DNA from: Candidatus Methylophosphatis haderslevensis
Lineage (GTDB): Bacteria > Pseudomonadota > Gammaproteobacteria > Burkholderiales > Rhodocyclaceae
Length of the DNA: 64,000 bases
Assembly (NCBI GenBank): GCA_016711925.1
Contig: JADJSA010000002.1
Span: 186,001 to 250,000, forward strand
Direction of reading: 5' to 3'
A model generated the notes under the pieces. The model made no database searches, was not told the origin of the DNA, and saw only the letters and a list, made by a program, of their open reading frames with translations. Below are positions 17,143 through 25,512 of this stretch, piece by piece (within the stretch, counting starts at the first letter, position 1; each line of letters begins with the position of its first letter). The translations under genes and the position numbers were made by a program.

Positions 17143-18594
17143 TTACCGGGGGTCGCTTCCGGCGCGCTGCTCTTTCTTCTCCTCGGCCTGGCGCGCCTTG
17201 AATTCGCGCAGGCGGGCGTCGATCGCAGACTGCTCGTAGAAATCGCCGTCGCCGGCCTTCTGCGCGATCTGCAGTTGTTCGACCGCGGCGATCAGGTTGC
17301 CCTGCAGTGCATACTGCTCGGCCAGCGCGCGATGCTGGGCCGACTGGCGGCCGGCCGCGGCCAGCGCGCGCGCCTGCAGCTTGTAGAGCTGCGCATCCTG
17401 GGTGCGTACCGCCAGTTCGCGGCCGATGATGTCGAGCGCCTCGGGCGCCCGGCCGGCACCGAGCAGCAAGTCGATTTGCTGGTAAAGCAAGGCGCGGTTG
17501 ACCGGGTAGCGCTTGCGCGCCTCGCCCACCAGCTTGATCGCGCCGGCGCCGTCGTTCTGCGCAACGCGGATTTCGCCAGCCAGGCTTTCGAGCATCGGCG
17601 TGGCGAGTTTGGCGCGCCGCGCCTCGGCCACTTCGCGCTCGGCCGCGGCCGGGTTTTTCGCCCGCGCCAGCGCACGCGCCAGACCGTAGTGCGCCACCCC
17701 GGCGTCGACGGCCTTGTCGCCGAGCCGGGTGCGGGCGTCGGTGACTGCTTCGTCGGGCGACCCGAGTTGCGCGCGCAGCTTGGCGCGCACCAGTTGGAAA
17801 TCGAGCGAATCGGGCACCTGCCGGTAGGGCAGATTGCGCACGCGGTTTTCCACGTCGCCGATGCGCTCCGAGGTCAGCGGGTGGGTGTGCAGGTAGGACG
17901 GCGCGTTGTTCTCGTACAGCCGGCCCGACTGCTGCAGCCGCTCGAAAAAGCTCGCCATCGCGCGCGCGTCGTAGCCGGCGGTTTCGAGGGTCTGCAGGCC
18001 GACGCGGTCGGCCTCGCGCTCGAAATCCCGCGTGTAGCCCAACTGCGATTGCACGACCGCCGCCTGCGAGGCGACCAGAGCCGCCTCGCCCACCTGGGAA
18101 TTGCCGCGCGAGGCGAGAATCGCGACGATCATGCCGGCCAGCGCGACCAGCGAGTTCTGCCCCTGCTTGGAGACCATGCGCACGATGTGGCGCTGGGTGA
18201 CGTGCGAAACCTCGTGCGCCAGCACCGCGGCGAGTTCCGATTCGCTGCGCGCCGCAAGGATCAGCCCGCTATGCACGCCGATGAATCCGCCCGGCCAGGC
18301 AAACGCGTTGAGCGTGTTATCGCGCACGGCGAAGAAATCGAACGCCTGGCGCACATCCTGGCTGACGGCGACCAGCCGGCCGCCGATCAGGTTCAGGTAA
18401 TCCTCGACCTCCGGGTCGCCGAGGTACGCCGGATCGCGCCAGCGCATTTCGCGCATGAACGATTCTCCAACCCGGCGCTCGGCAGCGGGCGAGATCTCGG
18501 CCTGCGCCGACTCGCCGAGATCGGGCAGGCCATCGGCCGCGGCCGGCGGCAGCAAGGCGAGGCACAGCAGCAATGCGGTAAAGCGTTGTTTCAC
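17143..18594 (-). CDS. M48 family periplasmic metalloprotease with TPR domain, BepA-like
   Basis: BepA-type proteins assist LptD and BAM assembly and degrade misfolded outer-membrane proteins. The sequence has a signal peptide (FTALLLCLALLPPAAA), the zinc motif HEVSH (in AAVLAHEVSHVTQRH), the third ligand in READRVGLQTL, and a C-terminal TPR-like region (residues about 280-460). GTG at 18592-18594 gives 483 residues; no good ribosome site precedes it and the frame is open further up, but the upstream part is not protein-like. The tail (ARQAEEKKEQRAG) is charged. Confidence 0.9.
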   Translation of the reverse strand: MKQRFTALLLCLALLPPAAADGLPDLGESAQAEISPAAERRVGESFMREMRWRDPAYLGDPEVEDYLNLIGGRLVAVSQDVRQAFDFFAVRDNTLNAFAWPGGFIGVHSGLILAARSESELAAVLAHEVSHVTQRHIVRMVSKQGQNSLVALAGMIVAILASRGNSQVGEAALVASQAAVVQSQLGYTRDFEREADRVGLQTLETAGYDARAMASFFERLQQSGRLYENNAPSYLHTHPLTSERIGDVENRVRNLPYRQVPDSLDFQLVRAKLRAQLGSPDEAVTDARTRLGDKAVDAGVAHYGLARALARAKNPAAAEREVAEARRAKLATPMLESLAGEIRVAQNDGAGAIKLVGEARKRYPVNRALLYQQIDLLLGAGRAPEALDIIGRELAVRTQDAQLYKLQARALAAAGRQSAQHRALAEQYALQGNLIAAVEQLQIAQKAGDGDFYEQSAIDARLREFKARQAEEKKEQRAGSDPR

Positions 18595-18728
18595 GATGTT
18601 ATGATTTAGCTTTAGCCATATAGTTCGAGTTCGCTGCCGGGTTCGCCCCGCGGGCCTCACTGCAACTGGCATGAATCTCGCGCCGACGCCCGCCATGATA
18701 AGCCCTTGCATCAACATGCGTACCCGCC

Positions 18729-19190
18729 ATGTCGCCGCCCACGCTGTTACTGGTTGAAGATTCGCCGGAAGATGCGGCGCTGATCGCCGCTGCACTGCGC
18801 CGCGCGGTGTCGGCCAATCCGATCGAGGTGTGCGACAGCGGCGAGGCGGCGCTCGATTTCCTGCACGCGCGCGGCGACTATTCGCACCGTCCGCCGCACG
18901 AGTTGCCGGCACTGATCCTGCTCGATCTGAACCTGCCGCGGATGAGCGGCTTCGACGTGCTGCGCGAACTGCGCAGTTCGCCGCGCACCGGGCTGCTGCC
19001 GGTGATCGTGCTGTCGGCGTCGGTAGAACAGGTCGATATCAGGCGCGCATGCGAACTGGGCGCCAACAGCTATGTGCGCAAGTCGCTCGACTATGTGCGC
19101 CTGTCCGAGAACCTCGATCTGCTCGCGCGCTACTGGCTCGGGCTCAACATCGCGCCGCCGGTGTCCAGCCCGCGTCTGGTGGTGCAGTGA
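18729..19190 (+). CDS. single-domain response regulator, Rcp1-like
   Basis: A 153-residue stand-alone receiver: LLLVEDSPEDAALIAAAL with the acidic pair, phosphoacceptor aspartate in LILLDLNLPRMSGFDVL, LSAS switch serine and YVRKS lysine. There is no output domain. The long loop after strand 2 (FLHARGDYSHRPPHELP) is typical of Rcp1/phytochrome-type receivers, which hand phosphate between proteins. No kinase is adjacent. Its stop overlaps the moaC start (GTGA). Confidence 0.9.
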   Translation: MSPPTLLLVEDSPEDAALIAAALRRAVSANPIEVCDSGEAALDFLHARGDYSHRPPHELPALILLDLNLPRMSGFDVLRELRSSPRTGLLPVIVLSASVEQVDIRRACELGANSYVRKSLDYVRLSENLDLLARYWLGLNIAPPVSSPRLVVQ

Positions 19191-19663
19191 GCGACTTCAC
19201 CCATTTCGACGCGCAGGGCCAGGCGCACATGGTGGATGTCGGCGACAAGCCCGACACCCGGCGCATCGCGCGCGCCGCCGGCCGCATCGTCATGCAGCCG
19301 GCGACGCTCGCCACGATCCGCCAGGGCGACGCGAAAAAGGGCGACGTGCTCGGGGTGGCGCGCATTGCGGCGATCCAGGCTTCGAAGCGTACGTCGGACC
19401 TGATCCCGCTGTGCCACCCGATCGCGCTCACACGCGTGGCCTGCGAGTTCGCCATCGACGCGGCCGCCAACGCCATTGACTGCGACGTCACCGCCGAGAC
19501 CGTCGGCCCCACCGGCGTGGAAATGGAAGCGCTCACCGCGGTGTCGGTCGCCCTGCTGACCATCTACGACATGTGCAAAGCCGTCGATAGGGGGATGCGG
19601 ATCGAGAACGTGCGGTTGCTGGAGAAGGCTGGCGGGAAGTCGGGGCACTGGGTCGGGCAATAA
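19187..19663 (+). CDS. moaC: cyclic pyranopterin monophosphate synthase
   Basis: MoaC converts the MoaA product into cyclic pyranopterin monophosphate in molybdenum cofactor synthesis. The 158 residues contain the family motifs KRTSDLIPLCHPIALTRV and GVEMEALTAVSVALLTIYDMCKAVDRGM with the catalytic lysine and aspartate. GTG at 19187 starts within the previous stop. The last 183 bp are repeated at 21041-21223 behind a toxin-antitoxin pair, so this is the edge of an accessory region. Confidence 0.96.
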   Translation: MSDFTHFDAQGQAHMVDVGDKPDTRRIARAAGRIVMQPATLATIRQGDAKKGDVLGVARIAAIQASKRTSDLIPLCHPIALTRVACEFAIDAAANAIDCDVTAETVGPTGVEMEALTAVSVALLTIYDMCKAVDRGMRIENVRLLEKAGGKSGHWVGQ

Positions 19664-19987
19664 GCAGCCGGCACATGCCGGGCGTAGCCCAAGGAACGGC
19701 GGCCACTCGAATCCGTCCGCGTGCGCGTTCCGTCTCCGCTGCCCGGGATTCGTGGCAATCATTTGCCGCAGCCGGGGATGAGGGTCAATCCGTGACCCGG
19801 GAATGTGCAATCCGCAAATGCCCGACTTCGGTTTCGACAACGACAAGTTCGATCCGCTACGCGGCGCGGTCGGCTGCGTGGATCTGCCGGCACTTGCTGC
19901 CGGCTTCACCGAATGACTTGAAGGTGGTCCCAGAGGGTTGCTCGACCGTACCGCAAAACAGGTGCTTTGCGACACGTTCGTGGCCGC
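19664..19987. other. non-coding stretch between moaC and the FitAB-like module
   Basis: No convincing gene. A short hairpin GGGTCA-ATCCG-TGACCC lies at 19782-19798. Base composition becomes less GC-rich toward 19900, consistent with acquired DNA. Confidence 0.4.
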
Positions 19988-20032
19988 TTGCGAATATGCA
20001 TTCAATGAACTATAGTGAATGCATTGAATGCA
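19988..20032 (+). promoter_or_regulatory. promoter and probable autoregulatory operator of the FitAB-like module
   Basis: TTGCGA (19988-19993), 17-bp spacer, TATAGT (20011-20016). Overlapping it are three 8-bp half-sites: TGCATTCA at 19997-20004 and TGAATGCA at 20016-20023 and 20025-20032, forming inverted repeats around the -10 box. RHH antitoxins bind such repeats to repress their own operon; binding here is inferred. Confidence 0.7.
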
Positions 20033-20050
20033 TTTTTACGAGGTGATGCT

Positions 20051-20305
20051 ATGGCAATGCTGACAGTACGCAATCTGCCCGACGACGTGCATCGCGCGTT
20101 GCGGGTGCGGGCCGCCCTGCATGGGCGCAGCACCGAGGCCGAGGTTCGCGAGATTCTGTCGAGCGCGGTCAGGCCGGAGACACGTGTTCGCGTAGGTGAG
20201 GCCCTCGCTGAATTGGGCCGCAAGGTCGGTTTGACCAACGAGGATTTCGAGGTGTTGAACCTGACGAGGGACAATACGCCGGCCGAGCCGCCGAGGATCG
20301 AATGA
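20051..20305 (+). CDS. FitA-like ribbon-helix-helix antitoxin
   Basis: An 84-residue protein beginning MAMLTVRNLPDDVHRALRVRAALHGRSTEAEVREIL, the Arc/FitA (StbC) type DNA-binding fold: beta strand LTVRNLP then two helices. The C-terminal part (about 45-84) would wrap the toxin. GAGGTGATGCT precedes the ATG at 20051. Its last codons overlap the toxin start by four bases (ATGA). It likely neutralises the PIN toxin and represses the operon through the palindromes upstream. Confidence 0.88.
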   Translation: MAMLTVRNLPDDVHRALRVRAALHGRSTEAEVREILSSAVRPETRVRVGEALAELGRKVGLTNEDFEVLNLTRDNTPAEPPRIE

Positions 20306-20718
20306 TCGTCCTCGATACCAATGTCGTTTCCGAGGCGATGAAGCCCTCGCCACACCCGCCGGTGCGGGCCTGGCTGAACGATCAAGCCGCCGAAACGCTG
20401 TACCTGTCGAGCGTAACGCTGGCCGAGTTGCTGTTCGGCATCGCGGCGCTCCCGGCCGGCAAACGCAAGGCCATGCTGGGGCAGACGCTCGACGGTTTGA
20501 TGGGATTGTTCAAGGACCGGGTGCTGCCATTCGATACCGATGCTGCACGGTGCTACGCCGAGTTGGCCGTGAAGGCCAAGGTTGCCGGCCAGGGATTCCC
20601 GACCCCTGACGGCTATATCGCCGCAATTGCGGCCTCGCGGGGTTTCATCGTGGCCTCACGTGACGCGGCACCTTACAAGGCCGCTGGCGTATCGATCATC
20701 GATCCGTGGGAAGCCTGA
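20302..20718 (+). CDS. FitB/VapC-like PIN-domain toxin
   Basis: A 138-residue PIN ribonuclease of the FitB type. The four acidic metal-binding residues are visible: D in MIVLDTNVVSE, E in TLAELLFGI, D in LPFDTDAARCYAEL and D in TPDGYIAAIAA. FitB-type extra residues FGIAALPAGKRK follow the glutamate. VapC-family toxins cut specific RNAs, often tRNA; the target is unknown. The site looks intact, so activity is likely if expressed. Confidence 0.9.
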   Translation: MIVLDTNVVSEAMKPSPHPPVRAWLNDQAAETLYLSSVTLAELLFGIAALPAGKRKAMLGQTLDGLMGLFKDRVLPFDTDAARCYAELAVKAKVAGQGFPTPDGYIAAIAASRGFIVASRDAAPYKAAGVSIIDPWEA

Positions 20719-21040
20719 AAGATGCACGACGGCCGGTAACGCGGCACTCGTGTAGCGCCGCGGTGCCGGATTACCTGCTGTACCGCCGAAAGCATGGAGC
20801 TGCTTGGGGACGGGGCGGACGCGAAGCTCTCGCGTTCGCGCGCTTTCGTCCGGCGCATGAAGGGCTGGGAACAACTGCCCCGCTCTCGTATCAGATCCGT
20901 CGCGGCGACGGCCGCCGGGCGACCAGCACGTCGCGTGTTCCGCGTCGGCCACGCGATGTCCTGCGTTACAACTTCGGCGACAAAGGCCTGTGGAAGGTGG
21001 CAGTCGAGAAGCTGACGGCCAGGCTGCATCCACCCTCGTC
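20719..21040. other. gene-free segment between PIN toxin and moaC fragment
   Basis: No intact gene. About 20966-21030 one frame reads YNFGDKGLWKVAVEKLTARL, which resembles the end of a TetR-type helix-turn-helix (the YxHFGxKExLF pattern); the flanks are unlike it. It may be a decayed regulator fragment; support is weak. Confidence 0.3.
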
Positions 21041-21223
21041 TGCGACATCACCGCCGAGACCGTCGACCCCACCGGCGTGGAAATGGAAGCGCTCACCGCG
21101 GTGTCGGTCGCCCTGCTCACCATCTACGACATGTGCAAAGCCGTCGATAGGGGGATGCGGATCGAGAATGTTCGTTTGCTTGAGAAGGCCGGCGGGAAGT
21201 CGGGGTACTGGGTCGGACAATAG
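21041..21223 (+). pseudogene. truncated duplicate of the moaC 3' end
   Basis: Matches 19481-19663 at a constant offset of 1560 bp with 11 differences in 183 bases counted by eye, most of them silent; encoded changes are V to I, G to D and H to Y. Only the last 60 or so MoaC codons are present, with no 5' part, so it cannot make the enzyme although the frame is open to its stop. It forms a direct repeat flanking the FitAB-like module, which suggests insertion or unequal recombination at moaC. Confidence 0.9.
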
Positions 21224-21399
21224 CTGCCGGGCCGCGCGCGGCGCAGTCCGTGGCGGCGTTACCGACCAACCCGCAAAGCCCCGAAAAAATCGACCCGGCA
21301 GGCTCATTGCGGTCGATTTGGCAAGACCAAGCTGACGATTGACCGCGAATTGCGCGATGGTTAAACTAGGCGACAAGAGTTTGACATCGGTGGTTGAGT

Positions 21400-21642
21400 A
21401 TGCAAACCGTTCGCACCCTGGCCAAGGGCCAAGTCGTCATTCCGGCTTCGCTACGGAAGCAATTGTCCATCGAAGTGGGCGACCTGCTTGAAGTCTCGAT
21501 GGTCGATGGCCATATTGAGCTGCGGCCGCTGCCCGCAGATCCGATCGCCGCGTTCTGTGGTTCGCTGCAAGGCGGCACAAGCCTCGCAGAGCGCCTGACA
21601 GAGGAACATCGCCAGGAAGTTGAACGCGATGCCAGGCGTTAA
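21400..21642 (+). CDS. AbrB/MazE-type antitoxin
   Basis: An 80-residue swapped-hairpin DNA-binding protein: VRTLAKGQVVIPASLRKQLSIEVGDLLEVS at the N terminus, a SpoVT-AbrB domain, then a toxin-binding tail rich in charged residues (LAERLTEEHRQEVERDARR). ATG 21400 is used; TTG at 21394 would add two residues. It overlaps the following PIN gene by 14 bases. Confidence 0.88.
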   Translation: MQTVRTLAKGQVVIPASLRKQLSIEVGDLLEVSMVDGHIELRPLPADPIAAFCGSLQGGTSLAERLTEEHRQEVERDARR

Positions 21643-22039
21643 ACCCGGCTATGTGCTGGATGCCTGCGCATTGTTGCGGCTGGCGCAGGCCGAGCCCGGC
21701 TGCGAGGTCGTCCGCGACCTTCTGTACGCCGCGCGGCGAGGAGAAGCGGAATTGGTGATGCACCAGATGAACCTCGGCGAAGTCGTCTATTGCATCGGCA
21801 AGGCGCATGGCTGGGCCACGGCCCAGCGCAAGCGCGGAGAAATCGCCCTGCTGCCGATTCGCATCGTGCCGTTCGACGACAGGCTATTCTGGCAGGCAGT
21901 CGAACTCAAGGCGACATTCGCAATTTCCTACGCGGATGCGTTTGCCGCGGCACTGGCGATTGCGCTCGATGCCACGCTCGTCTCGACGGACAGCGAATTC
22001 GCCTCATTGGGCACCCGAATCAAACGGCTGGCGGGTTGA
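21629..22039 (+). CDS. PIN-domain ribonuclease toxin (VapC-type)
   Basis: A 136-residue PIN protein. Acidic residues in place: D in YVLDACALLRL, E in MNLGEVVYCIGKA, D in ISYADAFAAALA and D in LVSTDSEF. The frame is open nine bases further up to a TTG, but ATG 21629 inside the antitoxin end is more likely. It forms a module with the AbrB-type gene just before it. Its RNA target cannot be told from sequence. Confidence 0.87.
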   Translation: MPGVKPGYVLDACALLRLAQAEPGCEVVRDLLYAARRGEAELVMHQMNLGEVVYCIGKAHGWATAQRKRGEIALLPIRIVPFDDRLFWQAVELKATFAISYADAFAAALAIALDATLVSTDSEFASLGTRIKRLAG

Positions 22040-22333
22040 CACCCCGGGTACGCGCTCTTGCCGGTCTGCGAACCCGCAATGGGCGGCTGGAAAAACGCCA
22101 TTGCCTACACCGCAATCGCCAGCGACAGGAACTGCCGCGCACTTTGAACCCGTCTGCGCGCGTGCCACCCCCTGCTCGAATTCAAGAATCAAGACTTCGT
22201 GATCCGGGCGCCTTGACCTGCGTTTCGAGAACGGGATCGAAACAAACGTGGTGTGAGCGCTTGCGCCATGGACCGGGCTCAGCCTGCCACGGCTTGCGCC
22301 GATTCGCGCACGGAAGTCAATCGTCCCCGACGG
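22040..22333. other. non-coding stretch between two AbrB/PIN modules
   Basis: Nothing recognisable; frames are short and interrupted. It ends at the promoter/operator of the next module. Confidence 0.4.
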
Positions 22334-22359
22334 TTGACAGTAAGGCAATATAACCTTAC
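22334..22359 (+). promoter_or_regulatory. promoter -35 box and inverted-repeat operator of second AbrB/PIN module
   Basis: TTGACA at 22334-22339, followed directly by GTAAGG (22340-22345), an 8-bp AT-rich spacer and CCTTAC (22354-22359). The inverted repeat overlaps the promoter spacer, as expected for repression by the AbrB-type antitoxin whose gene begins at 22392. Confidence 0.6.
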
Positions 22360-22391
22360 CGTGGCAGTGTTTCCATACTGGGGCAAGCACC

Positions 22392-22643
22392 ATGACCACA
22401 CTGACCGTCACTGCGAAAGGACAAGTCACTTTGCGCAAGGATTTGTTGCAGCATCTCGGCGTCGAGCAGGGCCAGAGAATCGAGGCCAACAAGCTGCCCG
22501 GCGGGCGGATCGAGGTCAAGGCGGCCCGGCCGACGGGAAGCATCGACGGCTTCATCGGGTTGCTGGCGGGCAAGACCAGGAAAGTGGTGACCGTCGGTGA
22601 GATGAACGAAGCCGCCGCGGACGGGTGGGCCGGTCGCGAATGA
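22392..22643 (+). CDS. AbrB-type antitoxin
   Basis: An 83-residue protein beginning MTTLTVTAKGQVTLRKDLLQHLGVEQGQRIE, a SpoVT-AbrB fold, with a C-terminal region (DGFIGLLAGKTRKVVTVGEMNEAAADGW) that should occupy the toxin. It overlaps the PIN gene by four bases (ATGA). Expected role: neutralise the toxin and repress the operon at the GTAAGG/CCTTAC palindrome. Confidence 0.88.
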   Translation: MTTLTVTAKGQVTLRKDLLQHLGVEQGQRIEANKLPGGRIEVKAARPTGSIDGFIGLLAGKTRKVVTVGEMNEAAADGWAGRE

Positions 22644-23035
22644 AAATTACCGCCGACACCAACGTCCTGGTGCGCGCTGTGGTCCGCGATGACGAACAAC
22701 AAGCGTGCGCCGCCGAAAAAGTTCTACGCGAAGCGTCCATCATCGCGGTGGCGCTACCCAGCCTGTGCGAATTCGTGTGGGTGCTGCGGCGAGTCTACGG
22801 CCTCGATCCGGCAGACATCGCCGCTGCCATCCGGGCTTTGCTGGACACCGCCAACCTGGTGGTCAACCGGCCGGCCGCCGAGGCCGGGCTGGCCATGCTG
22901 GACGCCGGCGGCGACTTCGCCGACGGCGTCATCGCCCACGAAGGCAACTGGCTTGGCGGCGAAACCTTTGTGTCTTTCGACAGGAAAGCGGTCGCGCTGC
23001 TGCAGGCGCTGGGGGAGTCGGCTGCTGTGTTGTAG
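22640..23035 (+). CDS. PIN-domain ribonuclease toxin (VapC-type)
   Basis: A 131-residue PIN protein starting MKITADTNVLVRAVVRDD. Acidic site residues: D6 in ADTNVLVRA, E in SLCEFVWVL, D in GDFADGVIAHEG and D in FVSFDRKAV. Start overlaps the antitoxin stop. It is closer in pattern to the minus-strand PIN gene at 30823-31239 (ADTNVLVR/VDTNVLAR, CEFVWVLR/LEFEWVMR) than to its immediate neighbour module. Confidence 0.88.
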   Translation: MKITADTNVLVRAVVRDDEQQACAAEKVLREASIIAVALPSLCEFVWVLRRVYGLDPADIAAAIRALLDTANLVVNRPAAEAGLAMLDAGGDFADGVIAHEGNWLGGETFVSFDRKAVALLQALGESAAVL

Positions 23036-23192
23036 ACCCCATTCTCCGATGCACGGGCGGCGAGGCAGGGTCGCATGCTTTGCACGCAACAATCGATGCT
23101 TGCCCCTTCAATTGCCACGCGACTGCCGATACCCGGGGCAAGACTCAAGACTTGACCCAGTGCCCCCTGCACGAATCACAGTCGACCGGGTG

Positions 23193-23816
23193 TCACTCCG
23201 ATCCGACCGACGCGGGAACATCGCCCCCGGCCCAATCCCTGGGATACGTGCCGAGGGCCACCAGCCGGCCAAACGTCGAGTACGGCCAATCGCGCACACG
23301 AGTCACCAAGCCGTGCTTGACCGGATTGAAATGCACGTAGTCCATGTGCGCGCGTAGATCCGCCTCTTCGCGGATCAGATGCTCCCAATAGCGCCGCTGC
23401 CAGATCCCGCGCTCCCCGCGCTTCGCCCTCACGCCGGACAAGCGTTCGGTTCTCGGCAACGCTTTGGAAAACCCCATCTTGATCAGCCGCCAGCGGGTCG
23501 CGAAGTCAGCATCGCCTTGCGGCAGTTCGATCACGCAATGCAGGTGATCAGGCAGCACAACCCAGGCATGTATCGCGAACGGATGCCGCCTGCGAACCGT
23601 GCGCACGACGTCGCGCAAGACATCGATATGTTTCGTCAGCAGATCGTTCCCGTGCCGTTCGAGCAGATTGACGGTGAAGAAGTAGGTGCCGCCCGGATGC
23701 CAGGCGCGGCGATAGTCAGACGTCGGGAGAGTATCGACTTCCGAATTGCTCGGCGCAATGGGCTTCGCGTATCGCGCCTGTTCGCCGTAGGGTGCAATAA
23801 GCGCAGCGCATTGCAC
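23193..23816 (-). mobile_element. REP-associated tyrosine transposase (RAYT, Y1 family)
   Basis: A single-strand transposase of the IS200/IS605-like Y1 HUH type that mobilises or maintains REP sequences. The HUH motif is in LPDHLHCVIEL, the catalytic tyrosine in HMDYVHFNPVKHG, and the RAYT signature WQRRYWEHLIREE is present; the conserved domain runs from DYRRAWHPGGTYFFTVNLLERH to the C terminus. No ATG, GTG or TTG lies between that domain (about 23729) and GTG 23816, which falls inside the REP hairpin, so the start is uncertain and may have been lost. Two 98-bp REP doublets lie at its 5' end. Confidence 0.85.
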
Positions 23817-23957
23817 CGGCAGCCTGCATTCGGCGCAATACCGATTGCGCCCTACGCTTGCTTCGCGTATCGCGCCTGTTCGCCGTAGGGTGCAATAAGC
23901 ACAGCGCATTGCACCGGCAACCTGCATTCGGCGCAATATCGATTGCGCCCTACGCTT
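23762..23957. repeat. two tandem 98-bp REP doublets upstream of the RAYT gene
   Basis: Units 23762-23859 and 23860-23957, differing at only a few positions. Each has two hairpins: GGTGCAAT with ATTGCACC (23791-23798 and 23810-23817 in unit 1, 11-nt loop) and GGCGCAAT with ATTGCGCC (23832-23839 and 23844-23851, 4-nt loop). The GTAGGGTGCAATAAG start is a known REP type in proteobacteria. Position next to the transposase marks these as its cognate sequences. Confidence 0.85.
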
Positions 23958-23966
23958 ACTGACGCC

Positions 23967-25512
23967 TCAATACTTTCGTCCATATCTGTACTCAACAAGC
24001 ATGTTGTCATCGGTAATGACCTCTGCCACCCGCCCCAAGCGTTTCAGATCATCATTCAAGTGCAAAAACGGAACCTGCGAAAATTCCCGTATCTTGGTGC
24101 TGCCTTCGCGGAAGCCCGGCCTTCCGTCCACCGTGACCTTTTTCAGTACATCCCATGCCTCTGCGCTTTCCGCGCCGGTAAACGGGTCCCAGTTCGCGCC
24201 ATAGACGAAGTTCCGATAGCGCCGAACCTCCTTGAAAACCCGCAGAAGCGGTAAGGAATGCATCCGTTGAGCCCGTGGCATTGAACGCGACCACACCCTG
24301 CCCCGACAAGTGGCGGCTGACGAGTTGCATCATCTCCCGAGACAGCAGCATGGAACTGTTGGCGCGCCAATGCCATGTCGTGTTCATCAATATCAGGTCG
24401 TATCTGCGGTCCCGGTGGTACTGCAACCAACGACGCGCATCGTCAACAACAATATTGACACGCGGATCCTCCAAAGCGCGCTTTTGCGGATCATATTTTC
24501 TGGCCAGGTCGAGATACCCCGGGTTGATTTCAATAACATCAATCTCCTCAACCCCCGGAAAGCCTTCGACCACGGTCAGCCATGATCCGATGGACAGGCC
24601 CAACACCAGCACGCGCTTGGCTTTGGGTTGCAGTACATGCAGCGCCAACGGCCGCTCCAGCCCATTGGTATTGCGCTCCAGATCGACATTGACCTTGCCG
24701 TCGTAGACGTTGCCGCCGTACACGGCGTGGTCCACGAAGGGCTGCCGCGGTGTTGCCGGTTCCTCTGCAATAGCAATGATTCCGTGGCGGCTTTCATGCA
24801 TCGCTACAACCGTACGCTCACCCACGGTCGCAAAAGATCTCGCCAGTCTCGCAGGATCTTGCCAACCAAGATGGACAAACCAGAGCGCAAGCGTCAAACC
24901 CGCCATCGTACTGCCCAGCGCCACCTTGCGGCTTGTTTCGCCATGCATTAGCCACGCTGACAAGGCCACCATAGCGACCACCGTCGCCAAGGCAGGAAAC
25001 ACCTGTGTGATCGTGAGGTACTCCAGAAGGACGTAGCCAGTCACCAACGGCCCAAAGGCTGCCCCGAGCACGTTCAGGACGTAGACTCGGGAAAAGTGCC
25101 TGCCCTTGGCCGAAGTATGGTCGGTCAATCGTTGCGGCGTTCCCAGATGATGCGTAATGGGAAACAGCACTGAGAGGGACGCCGCGGTCAGAAAGACCAC
25201 CATCGGAGCCATCAGATCGTCCAGAGCCATCTGGCGTGAATGCAGATAGACCCAGGGCGAGGCCGCTGCTATAGACGCGCACAATGCCAATGCGATCACT
25301 GCGGCATTTTCTATGGCGCCTCGCGCCGGAAGCCGGCAGATGCGCTTGCCCACCTGCGCCCCTGCCGCAATGCCCAGCAGGTAAATGGCCAAGACATAGG
25401 CGAACGCCTTAGGCGTGCTGTTGTTCGCGTACCCATACAAACGAACCCATGCGATCTCGAGCGAGAGACTGCAAAAACCAGTCCAGAAGCTGATGAATCT
25501 GGCGGCGATCAT
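23967..25512 (-). pseudogene. membrane-anchored spermidine-synthase-like protein, with single-base frameshift
   Basis: ATG 25510-25512 starts MIAARFISFWTGFCSLSLEIAWVRLYGY; some six membrane helices (to about residue 240) precede a class I SAM-binding domain: LVLGLSIGSW in place of the synthase GGGDG, then DVIEINPGYLDLA and VVDDARRWLQ. The usual catalytic D-[ST]-x-D-P segment reads MNTTWHWRANSS, so it probably does not make spermidine. Near 24251 the frame breaks: FLTAS goes out of frame, while LRVFKEVRRYRNFVYGANWDPF through YRYGRKY continues in another frame to 23967; one extra base would explain it. It overlaps the preceding membrane gene by four bases. Confidence 0.75.

Noticed and set aside
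19664..19800. tRNA-derived attachment site after moaC
   Set aside because: Short stem GGGTCA/TGACCC and a GATTC string are present but no cloverleaf can be drawn and no integrase is near.
21041..21223. Second functional moaC gene
   Set aside because: Only the last third of the protein is encoded, without the substrate-binding N-terminal part.
23762..23957. CRISPR array
   Set aside because: The repeats are 98-bp tandem units with internal hairpins and no unique spacers; they are REP doublets beside a RAYT gene.
23967..25512. True spermidine synthase (speE)
   Set aside because: The GGGDG and D-[ST]-x-D-P motifs are replaced and the domain is fused to membrane helices.
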